A DNA stretch of 24,353 bases, taken from Sedimentisphaerales bacterium (lineage in GTDB: Bacteria; Planctomycetota; Phycisphaerae; Sedimentisphaerales; SG8-4). Positions 1 through 9,539 of the stretch are shown piece by piece. The stretch covers positions 1 to 24,353 of the forward strand of contig JAFGCA010000265.1 of the NCBI GenBank assembly GCA_016932895.1, read 5' to 3'. The notes under the pieces were generated by a model that made no database searches, had not been told where the DNA came from, and worked only from the letters and a program-made list of their open reading frames with translations. Positions within the stretch are counted from its first letter, which is position 1; each line of letters begins with the position of its first letter. A program made the position numbers and the translations under genes.

Positions 1-330
1 GACTGCCCGTGACACCATTGCTGTAGACGGCCGGCGGCGGCGCAACAAGGTAGAAGTGAGGGAGCCGGGCAGCCTGATGCAAACCGGATCGCCCCGCGCC
101 TCGGGGAATTCAGCCGCAGAATCTCCTTGAACATAAGGCCCACGATGCCCTATAATGAACCTTCTGGAAAGACCCTGGCTCTGTTCGCAGAATGTGAAGT
201 TGTCTGAACCTCAGAACCGGCTGATGCAGATGCAAGAGAAAAAGGCACCAATCTGTAAATCCCCCGAGCTTACTTTGTAGCTAATTCCGGCCCGTCTCCG
301 GCCTGCAGTTGTTGTTTTTCGGAGAAGTGA
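1..330. other. Upstream region without a recognisable gene
   Basis: No gene is recognised here. One + strand frame is open from the window edge to a TGA at 128-130 and could be the last 42 codons of a gene starting outside the window. Its residues (many Arg, Pro and Ser) match no family I know, and two - strand frames are also open at the edge, so it is not called. The rest is a non-coding leader with a sigma70-like promoter at 127-156 and a Shine-Dalgarno-like GGAG at 321-324 just before the first gene. Confidence 0.5.
127..156 (+). promoter_or_regulatory. Sigma70-type promoter candidate for the BNR_4 gene
   Basis: A TTGAAC box (127-132) and a perfect TATAAT (151-156) are separated by 18 bp, close to the bacterial housekeeping consensus. 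It points toward the BNR_4 gene, whose start codon lies about 175 nt downstream, leaving a leader of about 165 nt. This is the best promoter match noticed in the window. Confidence 0.55.
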
Positions 331-1869
331 ATGGTACGCCGCACGCAAAGGAGGAGCATTCGAGGCGCCGTTTTGCTGCTGATGTGGGCTGCCATTACGG
401 TCCCGTCGGTGTGTCGGGGCCAGTCTGTTGTCACAACCCGGGATGACGGCTATCGGGGCATCTGGTACATGAATCAGGCCACCGGCGACGAATACGTGTA
501 CAAGTACAGCGGCGGGCTGGGAACCTACTGCGCCAAACACGCGCCTTTTGCCGTGTATTGCGACAAGGTCGAGAAGACCTTTTTCTGTTACGGCGGCACC
601 ACCCGGACCAGCAACACGCACTTGCTGCACATGGTCTCGTACTACGACCACAGAACGCAAATAGTACCGCGTCCTACGATCCTGCTGGACAAAGGGACAG
701 GCGACGCGCACGACAATCCCGTGATCTCGGTGGACGACGAGGGCTACATCTGGATTTTCTCAACCGCGCACGGCACCGGCCGGCCCGCGTACATCCACAA
801 GAGCACAAAACCATATGAGATCAGCAGCTTCGAGCGCATCACCGCGACCAAGGACGGCGGTGCGGCCATGGACAACTTCTCGTACATGCAGACGTGGCAC
901 GTTCCGTCGGCCGGATTCGTGTGTTTCTTCACGCACTACGGCAACCCGGCCGCACGCACCAGTTTTCTGATGACCAGCCCCAATGGCGTCGAGTGGAAAT
1001 GGACCCGGCTGGCCGCCGTGCACCAGGGACATTACCAGATCAGCGCCGTATCCGAGACCAAAGCGGCCTGCGCCTTCAACTATCACCCGAACGGACGGGG
1101 CCTGAACCACCGCACCAATTTGTACTACATGGAAACCTCCGCCACCCCGGAATTCGGGCAGACCTGGCGGGCCGCGGACAAAACGGCACTGACGCTGCCG
1201 CTGACCGATCCTGACAATCCCGCGCTCATCCACGACTATCAGGCGGAAGGATTGAACGTTTACCTCAAGGACATTCGATTCGATGAGCGGGCAGCGCCGG
1301 CGATTCTCTTCGTGACCAGCCGGGGCTGGGAATCGGGCCCGAAGAACGACCCGCGCACCTGGAGAGTGGCCCGCTGGACGCGCGAGGGCTGGGACATCCG
1401 CACCGTGACCACCTCGGACAACAATTACGACATGGGGTCGCTCTACCTCGAGAGTGACACGACGTGGCGCATCATCGGGCCGACCGAAACGGGCCCGCAA
1501 GAATACAATACCGGCGGTGAAATGGCGATGTGGCTCAGCCGGGACGCGGGCCAGACCTGGACCAAAGTCAGAACGCTCACGAGAAACAGCGAGCGAAATC
1601 ACACCTACGCCCGCCGCCCGGTGAACGCGAATCCAGACTTCTACGCGCTGTGGGCCGACGGTCACGGCCGGCGAGTTTCTGAATCGAATCTGTACTTCTG
1701 CGATAGAAAAGGAAACGTCTGGAGCCTACCGCGACAGATGAAAGACAACTTTGCCCGGCCCCGCCCCGTGTACGGGCGCGATCCCGATCTCAACGGCGAC
1801 GGTGTGCTGGACGCCCGGGATCTGGCAATCATGGGACGGAACTGGGGCGAGAAAGGATTGTGGCCGTAA
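331..1869 (+). CDS. Secreted BNR_4 beta-propeller protein with C-terminal dockerin-like repeat
   Basis: 512 aa. An Arg-rich N-terminus and hydrophobic core (about residues 12-28, then CRGQS) form a Sec signal peptide. The body fits the BNR repeat-containing family (BNR_4): a DDGYRGIWYMNQ opening, an HDNPVISVDDEGYIWIF block near residue 127, and one perfect Asp-box, SRDAGQTW, near residues 403-410, with a degenerate SPNGVEW. BNR_4 proteins are seven-bladed propellers; the family includes some polysaccharide lyases (ulvan-lyase type), so glycan binding or cleavage is plausible, but I cannot assign catalytic residues. The last ~26 residues are a single dockerin/EF-hand-like repeat (DLNGDGVLDARDLAIM) ending GLWP. 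The start is supported by GGAG seven bases upstream and by the signal peptide. It probably shares transcription with the next gene, 111 nt downstream, which has a similar tail. Confidence 0.85.
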   Translation: MVRRTQRRSIRGAVLLLMWAAITVPSVCRGQSVVTTRDDGYRGIWYMNQATGDEYVYKYSGGLGTYCAKHAPFAVYCDKVEKTFFCYGGTTRTSNTHLLHMVSYYDHRTQIVPRPTILLDKGTGDAHDNPVISVDDEGYIWIFSTAHGTGRPAYIHKSTKPYEISSFERITATKDGGAAMDNFSYMQTWHVPSAGFVCFFTHYGNPAARTSFLMTSPNGVEWKWTRLAAVHQGHYQISAVSETKAACAFNYHPNGRGLNHRTNLYYMETSATPEFGQTWRAADKTALTLPLTDPDNPALIHDYQAEGLNVYLKDIRFDERAAPAILFVTSRGWESGPKNDPRTWRVARWTREGWDIRTVTTSDNNYDMGSLYLESDTTWRIIGPTETGPQEYNTGGEMAMWLSRDAGQTWTKVRTLTRNSERNHTYARRPVNANPDFYALWADGHGRRVSESNLYFCDRKGNVWSLPRQMKDNFARPRPVYGRDPDLNGDGVLDARDLAIMGRNWGEKGLWP

Positions 1870-1980
1870 TCAGCACCGCAAGCTCGCAGGGCTTGTGTTT
1901 GGACATTCGTGGATCGTCCGGATGATGATCTTGTGTGCCGGAGGACAGAAATGAACAGGAGCACATTGGAGGAGAAAACC

Positions 1981-4602
1981 ATGTGTAGGCAGCTTCGTGT
2001 ATTAACTTCGTTGGTCCTGGTGCTGGGCCTGTTCGGTGCGGCCTCGGCCCAGGAGGCGACCTGGGACGATGGCGGCGCCGACAGCCTCTGGAGTACGGCC
2101 CAGAACTGGAGCCCCGATGCGCTCCCGACGGATGCCGGTGACGCGATTATCAACATGGAGCCGGGTCCGTTGATCGACGCGACCGTGACCGCCGACGCGG
2201 AGGACGTGATCCTCGGCAACGCCGACGGCGAGACCGGCCGAATCACCATGACCGGCGGCACGCTCACCGTCCACAAAACCGGATCGGGCGGTCCCGGTCT
2301 CTGGATCGGCAACCAGGGAATCGGGTATTTGGATATGAGCGGCGGCACCATCGTCGCCGACAACGTCTATCTGCCCCGAAATGTCCCGGGCCAGGGCTAC
2401 ATGACCATGAGCGACGGCTCGGTCACGGTCGGAAACACGTTCACGCTGGGTCTGCACGGCGGTGAATACGGCGAATTCACGATGACCGGAGGCACCGTAA
2501 ACGTCACCGCGATGTTCCGCTGCGCGGACCTGGGCAACGCGTTGATGACGGTCAGCGGCGGCACCATCAACGTCGACGGAACGTTCTACATCGGTCGCAG
2601 AAACGGCAGCGGCCACCTCCAATTGGACGGCGGAACGATTACGGTCGACGAGTTCCTCATGGACCCGCAGGGCGGCAGCCCCGGAGTCTCGATGGATCTC
2701 ACCGGTGGCACGCTCGTCATCGATGGCGATGAAACCGCCAACATCAACGGCTATATCGCCAAGGGCTGGGTCACCGCCTATAGCGGCAGCGGCGACGTAA
2801 ATGTCGAGCTGGTGGGCTCCGACACGGTCCTGACCGCCATTATGGGAAGCAACGCGTGGGCCCCGACTCCGGCCAATGGAGCGACGGAAGTGCCACTGGA
2901 TGCGACGCTCGGCTGGTCTGCGGGAGAAGGCACCATCCAGCACGACGTGTACTTCGGCACCAGCTTCGAGGACGTCAACGCCGCGTCCGATCCCGACGTG
3001 CTGCCCGGTCGAGGCCGGCAAGACGGCAACACGTACAACCCGGGCGCCCTGGCCCTGGGGCAGGTGTACTACTGGCGCGTCGACGAAATACAGGACGGCG
3101 CGACGCCCGTCATCGAGCGAGGCAGCGTGTGGAGCTTTGCGGCGCTGGCGTCGCTCGTTGTCGACGATTTCGAGGCCTACAACAACGATTCGCCCAACCG
3201 AGTCTTCCAGGCATGGGTCGACGGGTACGGCTACTCAGCGGACGATTTCTTCCCCGACGGCCATCCCGGCAACGGCACGGGCATGGGCGTGGGGCACGAT
3301 ATCTGGACGGGAGGCACACCTTACACGACCCTCATGGAAACCGAAGTTGTCCACGGCGGCAGCCAGTCCATGCCTTTGTACTACAACAACGCCGACACAG
3401 GCCATTCCGAGGCCGAGCACACTTTCGATGCGCCATGGGACTGGACGGCAGCGGGCGCCAAAGCCTTGTCGCTCTGGTTCTACGGCAACTTCAACAATCA
3501 GGCCGACCGGATGTACGTGGCAATCGAAGACAACGCCGGCAGGCGCGGGACCGTCGCCTATGGGGACCCCAACGCCGTCGTATGGCATGCCTGGCAGGAG
3601 TGGAACATCGACCTCCAGGAATTCAGCGACGCCGGTGTGGATCTGACGCAGGTGCAGAAAATGTTTATTGGCATCGGCGACGGCGCCGGCGGTGCAGGGA
3701 CGCTCTTTGTCGACAGTATCCGATTGTATCCCTCACGGTGCGTTCCTGAGTTTGCGCCGGCCGGCGACCTGGACGGCGATTGCGACGTGGACTACGAAGA
3801 CCTGAGCATCCTGACGGAGAACTGGCTGGAAAGTTTCGTCTGGGACGTCAGCGGCGGCTTCGACGGCGGCGGTTGCCTCCAGCTCGACGGCAGCGGAGAG
3901 AGAATCTTCGTACCGGCCGCCCCTTTTCCCCGCGAGGCGTTTACCTATTCGCTGTGGTTCAACCCCGCCGCGGTCATGGATACTGACTCGGCACGCCAGG
4001 ATCTGATCTACTGGAGCGCAGGCGGACCGTCCCCCGGCGCACGCCCGGCTTTGGTTCACAATATCGACGGCAGCGGAAGACTGCGAATCAGTATCATGCT
4101 TGACACGATGGCGTCCGACGAAGAGGGCCTGGCGTTTTCCGACTCCCGGTCCTTCGACGCCGACACCTGGTGCCACGTTGCCTTTACCTTCGACGGCAGC
4201 AAGACCCGGGTCTACGTCAACGGTACACAGGAGAACGTGCTGACCGCTTCCGGCGTGCACTGGCAGCGCTATACCCCCGGGATCTACTTCGGCGCCAGCT
4301 CCGGCGGCGGCAATGGCTTCAACGGCAAGCTCGACGACATCCGCATCTATGGGCACGCCCTTTCGGCCACCGATATTACCGGTCTGGCCGAGGCGACCGC
4401 CGAGCCTGCCCCCGGGCCGACGGCCTGGTACAAGCTTGATGAAACCGCCCGCGGCACAGTTGTCGATGCCTCCGGCAACGGATACGATGGATACGTATTG
4501 TTCGTCGCGCCCTATACCAACCCGTACGACGACAACCGGGTCGACTTGAAGGATTACACCGTGATCGCCGAAAGCTGGCTCGAAACGCAGATGTGGCCGT
4601 AG
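1981..4602 (+). CDS. Large secreted modular surface protein: beta-helix-like repeats, Fn3-like, jelly-roll, split dockerin, LamG
   Basis: 873 aa from this start, which has GGAGG nearby and gives a clean signal peptide ([16 protein letters not shown], cleavage near ASA-QE). An ATG at 1951 is also preceded by a GGAGG-like site and is a possible alternative. Residues ~28-275 carry seven spaced copies of a (M/L)(T/S)GGT(I/L)xV motif, suggesting a beta-solenoid. Residues ~291-390 are an Fn3-like domain ending YYWRVDE...VWSF. Residues ~392-588 look like a carbohydrate-binding jelly-roll starting [11 protein letters not shown]. Residues 596-618 form a first dockerin-like repeat ([16 protein letters not shown]). 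A LamG domain occupies 619-840 in permuted order, and a second dockerin-like repeat ([18 protein letters not shown]) closes the protein with QMWP. Probably adhesive or glycan-binding; no catalytic domain was recognised. Confidence 0.85.
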   Translation: MCRQLRVLTSLVLVLGLFGAASAQEATWDDGGADSLWSTAQNWSPDALPTDAGDAIINMEPGPLIDATVTADAEDVILGNADGETGRITMTGGTLTVHKTGSGGPGLWIGNQGIGYLDMSGGTIVADNVYLPRNVPGQGYMTMSDGSVTVGNTFTLGLHGGEYGEFTMTGGTVNVTAMFRCADLGNALMTVSGGTINVDGTFYIGRRNGSGHLQLDGGTITVDEFLMDPQGGSPGVSMDLTGGTLVIDGDETANINGYIAKGWVTAYSGSGDVNVELVGSDTVLTAIMGSNAWAPTPANGATEVPLDATLGWSAGEGTIQHDVYFGTSFEDVNAASDPDVLPGRGRQDGNTYNPGALALGQVYYWRVDEIQDGATPVIERGSVWSFAALASLVVDDFEAYNNDSPNRVFQAWVDGYGYSADDFFPDGHPGNGTGMGVGHDIWTGGTPYTTLMETEVVHGGSQSMPLYYNNADTGHSEAEHTFDAPWDWTAAGAKALSLWFYGNFNNQADRMYVAIEDNAGRRGTVAYGDPNAVVWHAWQEWNIDLQEFSDAGVDLTQVQKMFIGIGDGAGGAGTLFVDSIRLYPSRCVPEFAPAGDLDGDCDVDYEDLSILTENWLESFVWDVSGGFDGGGCLQLDGSGERIFVPAAPFPREAFTYSLWFNPAAVMDTDSARQDLIYWSAGGPSPGARPALVHNIDGSGRLRISIMLDTMASDEEGLAFSDSRSFDADTWCHVAFTFDGSKTRVYVNGTQENVLTASGVHWQRYTPGIYFGASSGGGNGFNGKLDDIRIYGHALSATDITGLAEATAEPAPGPTAWYKLDETARGTVVDASGNGYDGYVLFVAPYTNPYDDNRVDLKDYTVIAESWLETQMWP
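3835..4506 (+). repeat. In-frame 6-bp direct repeats bounding the permuted LamG module
   Basis: TTCGTC occurs at 3835-3840 and 4501-4506, both read in frame as Phe-Val. The starts are 666 bp (222 codons) apart. The interval encodes the middle and C-terminal part of LamG first, then a linker ([10 protein letters not shown]), then the LamG N-terminal strands (TAWYKLDE...SGNGYDGYV). Removing the interval rejoins the two dockerin-like repeats, and circularising it restores a LamG in the usual order. The pattern resembles a microhomology-mediated insertion, although six bases alone could be chance. Confidence 0.6.
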
Positions 4603-4604
4603 CC

Positions 4605-4647
4605 CTCACCGGCCGCGAAAGGCAAAGAGGCCTCAGCGCCCGGTGAG
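4605..4647 (+). terminator. Weak hairpin after the modular protein gene
   Basis: CTCACCGG at 4605-4612 is an exact inverted match of CCGGTGAG at 4640-4647, starting two bases after the stop codon. The 27-nt loop and the lack of a T-tract make it a poor intrinsic terminator. It may only protect the 3' end or be coincidental. Confidence 0.25.
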
Positions 4648-4756
4648 CCGATGGCATGCCGGGCGCCAGGGCCGTGGGCGATGCGAAAATTTCGTGTGGG
4701 GGTATCTTGGGGTCGGTAGTACGAACGTGCTGAAACAAGGACGAAAGAGTTACACG

Positions 4757-5539
4757 ATGCGCAAATCGAGCGGATTCACACTCATAGAGCTTCTGGTGGT
4801 GATCGCTATCATTGCCCTGTTGATGGCCATATTGATGCCGGCGCTGCAAGTGGTAAAGAAGCAGGCCCAGGCGGTGTCCTGTCTGTCCAACCTGAAGCAG
4901 TGGGGCCTCTATTTCTCGATGTATACGGACGACAATAACGGTTATTTCCAGCAAGGGTGGTGGTCGGGCGAGCCCTATACGGGGACGTGGGTGGCGATCC
5001 TGCGTCCTTACTACCATGGCAGCGAAGACGTCCTCTGCTGTCCGACCGCGACGAGACCTGTGACCGAATTGGGCTCGCAGCCCTTCGCCGCCTGGGGCGT
5101 CTATGGCGAAGAGCGTCCTTCCTTCGCGGGCCTTTCCGGCAGCTACGGAATCAATGGCTGGGTCCGCAATCCGCCGATAGAAATGAAGGTGATGCCCGAC
5201 CGCAACACGCGTCCAACGAAAAACAACTGGCGAACGCCCAACGTCCGGGGCGCCGACCGCGTGCCGCTTCTTCTGGGTGAACAGTACTATGCCGGCTATC
5301 CCCTGCTGTCCGACAATCCGCCGGCATACGACGGCGAGCCCTATTACGGCACTTCCGATTACATGGTCGCGTATTCCGTCAACCGGCACAACGGACACGT
5401 CAACGGCTCCTTCCTCGATTGGTCCGCCCGCAAGATCGGGCTCAAGGAGTTGTGGCGGCTGAAGTGGCACCGGAGCTTCGAGACCGGCGCCCCGCAGCCG
5501 ACCTGGCCCGACTGGATGAAGAGCTTCAAAGACTACTGA
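4757..5539 (+). CDS. Type II secretion/type IV pilus-like pseudopilin (planctomycete type)
   Basis: 260 aa. The start at 4757 places the class III prepilin signal at the N-terminus: MRKSSG, then [13 protein letters not shown], with cleavage expected between Gly and Phe and the conserved Glu at mature position 5. The hydrophobic helix runs to about residue 28. The globular part contains [20 protein letters not shown] and ends in RHNGHVN...[22 protein letters not shown] and WPDWM, as in the planctomycete H-X9-DG prepilin group. The usual DG is DW here, so it is a variant. These proteins occur in many copies per planctomycete genome and are often next to secreted LamG/dockerin proteins; their role is unproven. 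The reading frame stays open upstream to 4643, but that would bury the prepilin signal. Its last 7 nt overlap the convergent amidohydrolase gene. Confidence 0.85.
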   Translation: MRKSSGFTLIELLVVIAIIALLMAILMPALQVVKKQAQAVSCLSNLKQWGLYFSMYTDDNNGYFQQGWWSGEPYTGTWVAILRPYYHGSEDVLCCPTATRPVTELGSQPFAAWGVYGEERPSFAGLSGSYGINGWVRNPPIEMKVMPDRNTRPTKNNWRTPNVRGADRVPLLLGEQYYAGYPLLSDNPPAYDGEPYYGTSDYMVAYSVNRHNGHVNGSFLDWSARKIGLKELWRLKWHRSFETGAPQPTWPDWMKSFKDY

Positions 5540-7260
5540 GCGTCGCTTGCGGCGCCGGCCGGCGCGTTGCGGCGGTACACGATCTTTCCGCCTACAATCG
5601 TGTAGTCCACCTTGGCCGACATGATCCGGTCCGGCGGCACCGTCAGCAGGTCCGTGTCGAACATCACGACGTCGCCGAGATAGCCGACTCGGATCATGCC
5701 CTTGCGATCTTCCATAAACTCGGCGCGGGCCGAATCGAGCGTGTAGAGCTCGATGGCCTTCTCCATACTGAGCTTCTGATCGGGAAACCATCCGTCGCCG
5801 GGCTCGCCGAGCCTGTCCTTCCGCGTGACAGCGGCGTACAAACCTTCCAGGGGGTCGATCAGCTCCACGGGATAATCCGTGCCAAAGGCAACCACCGCCC
5901 CCGCATCGAGCAAGCGCTGCCAGGCATAGGCGCCCCTGCATCGCACGGCGCCAATCCTCTTCTCGGCAAACCGCTTGTCCGTGATGCAATGGGTGGGCTG
6001 CATGGACGCCACCACGCCCAGCGCCGCGAACCGCGCGATATCGTCATCACGAAGCACCTGTGCGTGTTCGATGCGATGGCGGCTGTCGCGCCGCCCGTTA
6101 CGCCGTTGCGCCGTTTCGTACGCGTTGAGGACCCAGCAGTTGGCCTCGTCGCCGATGGCGTGGATGCCAATCTGAAATCCTTCTCGGTCGGCGGTGACCA
6201 CCAGTTCCTCCAGCTTCTCGTAAGGCATCTGAGGCAGGCCGCAGGTCTCCGGAGCGTCCTCGTAAGGATCGAAGAAAAGAGCCGTGCCCGAACCGAGCGT
6301 GCCGTCGATGAACCCCTTGAGGTAACCGAAGCGTATCCAGTTGCCCTCGCGGGGATATCTCTCTCGCAGCTCGGCATAGCGCTTCAGCTTCCCGGCCTCG
6401 GCCGTCAAAGACCCGCCGACCGTCACGCGCAGCGTGAGCCTGCCCATATCGTTGAACTTCTGATAGATGTCAAAGTCACCGCCGGGCGGAAGCTGAATCG
6501 ACGTCACGCCTTGCCTCATGGCCAGATCGAACGCCGCCTGCCACCGGCGCATCCGCTCGGCTTGTTCCTGCGCGGGAGTCCGCGGCACGGCGCCGCGGCC
6601 GTATTTCAGCAGCGACTGGGCCTTCTCTTTGAAAATACCCGTGGCCTCTCCGGTGCGCGGATCGCGCTGGATTTCGCCGCCGAAAGGATCGGGCGTTTCT
6701 CGGGTGATTCCGGACCGCTTGATGATATAGCTGTTGACCAGGACCGAATGTCCGTCGGCACGGGAGAGCACCACGGGATTGTTCGGGGCGACCGGATCGA
6801 TGAGCTCCTTCGTGGGCCATTGCCGGTTGTGGAACATCTCGTGTTCCCAGCGGCCGCCGCGGATCAGCTCGCCGGGGCGCGCTCGGGCCACGGCCTCTCT
6901 GACCTTCTGCGTGATGACCGCCGGGTCCGTGGTGTAGCGCAGGTCGATGTAATCCGGGTCCACCTCGTCGAAATGAATGTGCGCGTCGTTGAAGCCCGGA
7001 ACGACAAGCCTGCCCCGCGCGTCGATCACCCGCGTCGCGCCCTCCTTCACGTACTCCTCGACGGCTCCGTCGGTGGCAACGGCGATGATGGTCTCGCCTT
7101 TGAAGGCGACCGCCTCGGCGCGAGGATTGTCCCGGTCGATCGTAACGACTTTGGCGTTCCGGATGACCAGGTCCGCCGCCGGCAGGCCCCGACTCGCGTG
7201 GGAACCGCACAACGCCAGCATAGACCACGCGATGATTGCTATCGATCGGTTCGGCATCAT
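5533..7260 (-). CDS. Exported metal-dependent amidohydrolase, YtcJ/Amidohydro_3 family
   Basis: 575 aa. The chosen start (first of two adjacent ATGs) follows AAGGAG by 9 nt and yields a Sec signal peptide ([20 protein letters not shown]). An upstream in-frame ATG at 7359 would contain the promoter candidate and is rejected. The fold is the amidohydrolase TIM barrel with a small beta-sandwich: [14 protein letters not shown] at the N-terminus, the HxH metal motif in NDAHIHF (about residues 94-96), [13 protein letters not shown], a His in [10 protein letters not shown] (~366), a His in RIEHAQ (~399) and the metal Asp in FGTDYPVE (~460). It ends [14 protein letters not shown]...[11 protein letters not shown]. 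Family members hydrolyse amide, formamide or related bonds; the substrate here is unknown. It stands alone on the - strand between two + strand groups and overlaps the pseudopilin 3' end by 7 nt. Confidence 0.9.
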   Translation of the reverse strand: MMPNRSIAIIAWSMLALCGSHASRGLPAADLVIRNAKVVTIDRDNPRAEAVAFKGETIIAVATDGAVEEYVKEGATRVIDARGRLVVPGFNDAHIHFDEVDPDYIDLRYTTDPAVITQKVREAVARARPGELIRGGRWEHEMFHNRQWPTKELIDPVAPNNPVVLSRADGHSVLVNSYIIKRSGITRETPDPFGGEIQRDPRTGEATGIFKEKAQSLLKYGRGAVPRTPAQEQAERMRRWQAAFDLAMRQGVTSIQLPPGGDFDIYQKFNDMGRLTLRVTVGGSLTAEAGKLKRYAELRERYPREGNWIRFGYLKGFIDGTLGSGTALFFDPYEDAPETCGLPQMPYEKLEELVVTADREGFQIGIHAIGDEANCWVLNAYETAQRRNGRRDSRHRIEHAQVLRDDDIARFAALGVVASMQPTHCITDKRFAEKRIGAVRCRGAYAWQRLLDAGAVVAFGTDYPVELIDPLEGLYAAVTRKDRLGEPGDGWFPDQKLSMEKAIELYTLDSARAEFMEDRKGMIRVGYLGDVVMFDTDLLTVPPDRIMSAKVDYTIVGGKIVYRRNAPAGAASDAQ

Positions 7261-7337
7261 CAGGAGCTTCTCCTTGTAACCGCAGTTTTGCAGATGTCCG
7301 TTCGAGAAACCTGCACGCCGGACAATACGCAAGGCCG

Positions 7338-7366
7338 ATTCTATGACGCCCCGGAGCAACCTTCAA
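7338..7366 (-). promoter_or_regulatory. Sigma70-like promoter candidate for the amidohydrolase gene
   Basis: Read on the - strand, TTGAAG (7366-7361) and TAGAAT (7343-7338) are separated by 17 bp. The -10 box lies about 78 nt before the chosen start codon. The site lies in the 245-nt divergent gap between this gene and the AKR-like gene. Confidence 0.4.
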
Positions 7367-7505
7367 ACTCAATTTCTGCGTCTGTGTCCGGGTGATTCTG
7401 TCCTTTCTGTCGAGGCGTGTCTCTGGTAGAATGGCCGCACGTGCGCCAGTAACGCCGCGTTCTCTTCGGCAATTCTATACCTTATTCAGGCGTTGGGAGG
7501 TGGAC

Positions 7506-8480
7506 ATGAGTGTGGACGAATGTCACGCGAACGCGACCGGACGCAGAGAGTTTCTCTCGCGACTTTCTCTGGCCGTCACCGGCTCGGCCCTGGCCATCGG
7601 CACGACGTCGCGGGCACCGGCGGCCCCACCGGCGGCTTCGCCTGCGCCCCTGCTGCCGACGATTCAACTCGGCGACCATCGCGTCACCCGCCTGATCGCC
7701 GGCGCGAATCCCGTCAGCGGATACTCCTACATGGGCCCCATCATGGACCGGCACATGCGCGAGTACTTCACGCCCGCCCAGACGGTCGAGTTTCTGTGGA
7801 GCTGCGAGCGCGCCGGGATCAACACACACCAGTTCAGCGATCCCGAGAAGATGGCCGGTGTCTTTCGCACGCTGCGCCGGCGCGGCTCGAAAATGAAGTT
7901 CATCTGCCTCCACGCCGCCGGATCGGGACATGCATCCGTCGAGCAGGTGGTCCGGGACACGCAGCCCATCGCCATTGTCCATCACGGCGGCGTAACCGAC
8001 CGATTGTTTCGGGAGGGTAAGAGCCGGGAGGTCCGCGATTTCGTGAAGCGCGTTCGCGACGCCGGGGTGCTGGCCGGCGTCTCGGCCCACAATCCCGCCT
8101 GCATCCGGCGCATCGCCGACGAAGGGTGGCCGGTCGATTTCTTCATGACGTGTTTCTACTACCTCACGAGATCGCAGGAGGAACTGGACAAGATGCCGCC
8201 GGTCGTGACGCTGCAGATCGGCTATCCGTTCTTTGCCGGCGATCCGGCTGCGATGACCGAGGTCGTTCGGCAGGTGGACCAGCCGTGCCTGGGCTTCAAG
8301 ATTCTCGCCGCCGGTCGCAAGTGTCACAAGAAACAGGCCGTGAAGGAAGCGTTCCAGTTCGCCTTTGAACATCTCAAGCCGACCGACGCGGTGATCGTCG
8401 GCATGTATCCCCGCTACCAGGATCAAATCCAGGAGAACGCCCAATACACGCGCGAGTTTGCCAAGCCGCCAAAAGCGTAG
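7506..8480 (+). CDS. Tat-exported aldo/keto-reductase-like TIM-barrel protein
   Basis: 324 aa. The start at 7506 follows GGGAGG by 5 nt. The N-terminus carries a twin-arginine-like signal (GRREFLSRLSLAVTGSALA) with cleavage probably in the Ala/Pro-rich stretch around residues 35-45. The mature part begins QLGDHRVTRLIAGANPVSG, similar to aldo/keto reductase openings, and ends FAFEHLKPTDAVIVGM...ENAQYT, like their C-terminal cofactor-binding half. I could not assign the Asp-Tyr-Lys-His catalytic tetrad, so reductase activity is uncertain. Similar Tat proteins are common in planctomycetes, usually annotated as hypothetical or AKR-like. It is separated from the PIG-L gene by only 26 nt and probably shares its mRNA. 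An in-frame ATG at 7392 lacks the signal context and is rejected. Confidence 0.75.
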   Translation: MSVDECHANATGRREFLSRLSLAVTGSALAIGTTSRAPAAPPAASPAPLLPTIQLGDHRVTRLIAGANPVSGYSYMGPIMDRHMREYFTPAQTVEFLWSCERAGINTHQFSDPEKMAGVFRTLRRRGSKMKFICLHAAGSGHASVEQVVRDTQPIAIVHHGGVTDRLFREGKSREVRDFVKRVRDAGVLAGVSAHNPACIRRIADEGWPVDFFMTCFYYLTRSQEELDKMPPVVTLQIGYPFFAGDPAAMTEVVRQVDQPCLGFKILAAGRKCHKKQAVKEAFQFAFEHLKPTDAVIVGMYPRYQDQIQENAQYTREFAKPPKA

Positions 8481-8506
8481 GGCCAGATTGAAGGGAGGAC
8501 CATGCA

Positions 8507-9511
8507 ATGAACGGAAAATCTGTGAAAGTCCAATGGGTTGCCGGTGTCTTGTTGGCCGTGGCCGTTGCGTGCTTGCTCGGCGTCACGTCGGGCCAAGCGG
8601 CTGAAGGGGTGGTCGTCGCCGCGCCGCACGTTCTGGCTGCGACGGTCGGTCCCGTGCCCAAGCCCGCGCCCGCTCCGGAACCGACCGACGGCAAGCTGCG
8701 CGTCATTTGCTTCGGCGCCCATCCCGATGACAACGAGTTCCGCGCCGGTGGCGTGGCGACGATGTGGGCCGCGAAGGGCCATCACGTCAAGTTCGTCTCC
8801 TGCACCAACGGGGACATCGGCCATTGGGGCATGGCCGGCGGGCCTCTGGCCCAGCGCCGCACCGCCGAGGTGGAGCGCTGCGCCGAGATCTTCGGCATCG
8901 AGACGCAGGTGCTCGACATCCACGACGGTGAGATCATGCCGACACTGGAGAACCGCATGACCATCGTTCGCCTGATCCGCGAGTGGGGAGCCGACGTGGT
9001 GATGTGTCACCGGCCCAACGACTATCATCCCGACCACCGCAACGTCGCGCTGCTCATCCGGGACGCCGGCTACATGGTCACCGTGCCGTTCTTCTGTCCC
9101 GACACGCCGTATCTCAGGCGCAACCCGGTCTTCCTGTACTACCAGGACCGGTTCCAGAAGCCCTACCCGTTCACGGCGGACATCGTTGTCGGTATCGACG
9201 AGGTGATCGAGAAGAAGCTGGACGCGGCTCTGGCGCTGGCCTCGCAGACCCTGGAAGGCGGCTGCGGGGGGTCGGAGAAGCTGTACCCCGAAAACGATGC
9301 CTCCGCCCGCCGAGCCCGCGAAAAGCAGGTCCGCCGGAGCTTCGACGGGCGTTTCGCAGGGACGGCCAACCGCTTCCGAGAACAGCTCATCGACTGGTAC
9401 GGCCAGGAAAAAGGCGGCAAAATCAAGTACGCCGAAGCGTTCGAGATCGGTGAATACGGACGCCGCCCGTCAAAGCAGGAGATCAAAAAGATCTTCCCGT
9501 TCTACGACTGA
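8507..9511 (+). CDS. Secreted PIG-L/LmbE-family zinc deacetylase
   Basis: 334 aa with a signal peptide (hydrophobic core about residues 9-27, cleavage near GQA-AEG) and a short Pro/Ala linker. The catalytic zinc motif AHPDDNE lies near residues 72-78 and the second metal motif HPDHR near residue 174, as in PIG-L de-N-acetylases acting on N-acetylglucosamine-type sugars or related acylated conjugates. NGDIGHWGM and RRTAEVERCAEIFGIE also fit the family. GGGAGG lies 8-13 nt upstream of the start. An exported PIG-L suggests deacetylation of an extracytoplasmic amino sugar or glycan, in keeping with the neighbouring surface proteins. Substrate and product are inferred only from family. Confidence 0.9.
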   Translation: MNGKSVKVQWVAGVLLAVAVACLLGVTSGQAAEGVVVAAPHVLAATVGPVPKPAPAPEPTDGKLRVICFGAHPDDNEFRAGGVATMWAAKGHHVKFVSCTNGDIGHWGMAGGPLAQRRTAEVERCAEIFGIETQVLDIHDGEIMPTLENRMTIVRLIREWGADVVMCHRPNDYHPDHRNVALLIRDAGYMVTVPFFCPDTPYLRRNPVFLYYQDRFQKPYPFTADIVVGIDEVIEKKLDAALALASQTLEGGCGGSEKLYPENDASARRAREKQVRRSFDGRFAGTANRFREQLIDWYGQEKGGKIKYAEAFEIGEYGRRPSKQEIKKIFPFYD

Positions 9512-9539
9512 GAACCGCGCGGGCGGCTCGCAGAAGCAT

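Noticed and set aside
2..130. Possible C-terminal end of a gene entering from the left
   Set aside because: Only 42 open codons without recognisable motifs, and opposite-strand frames are equally open.
4376..5989. 537-codon - strand open frame
   Set aside because: Crosses three annotated genes and has no recognisable domain.
5419..7395. 658-codon + strand open frame opposite the amidohydrolase
   Set aside because: The opposite strand encodes an intact amidohydrolase with all metal motifs. The + frame product is Arg/His-rich without domains.
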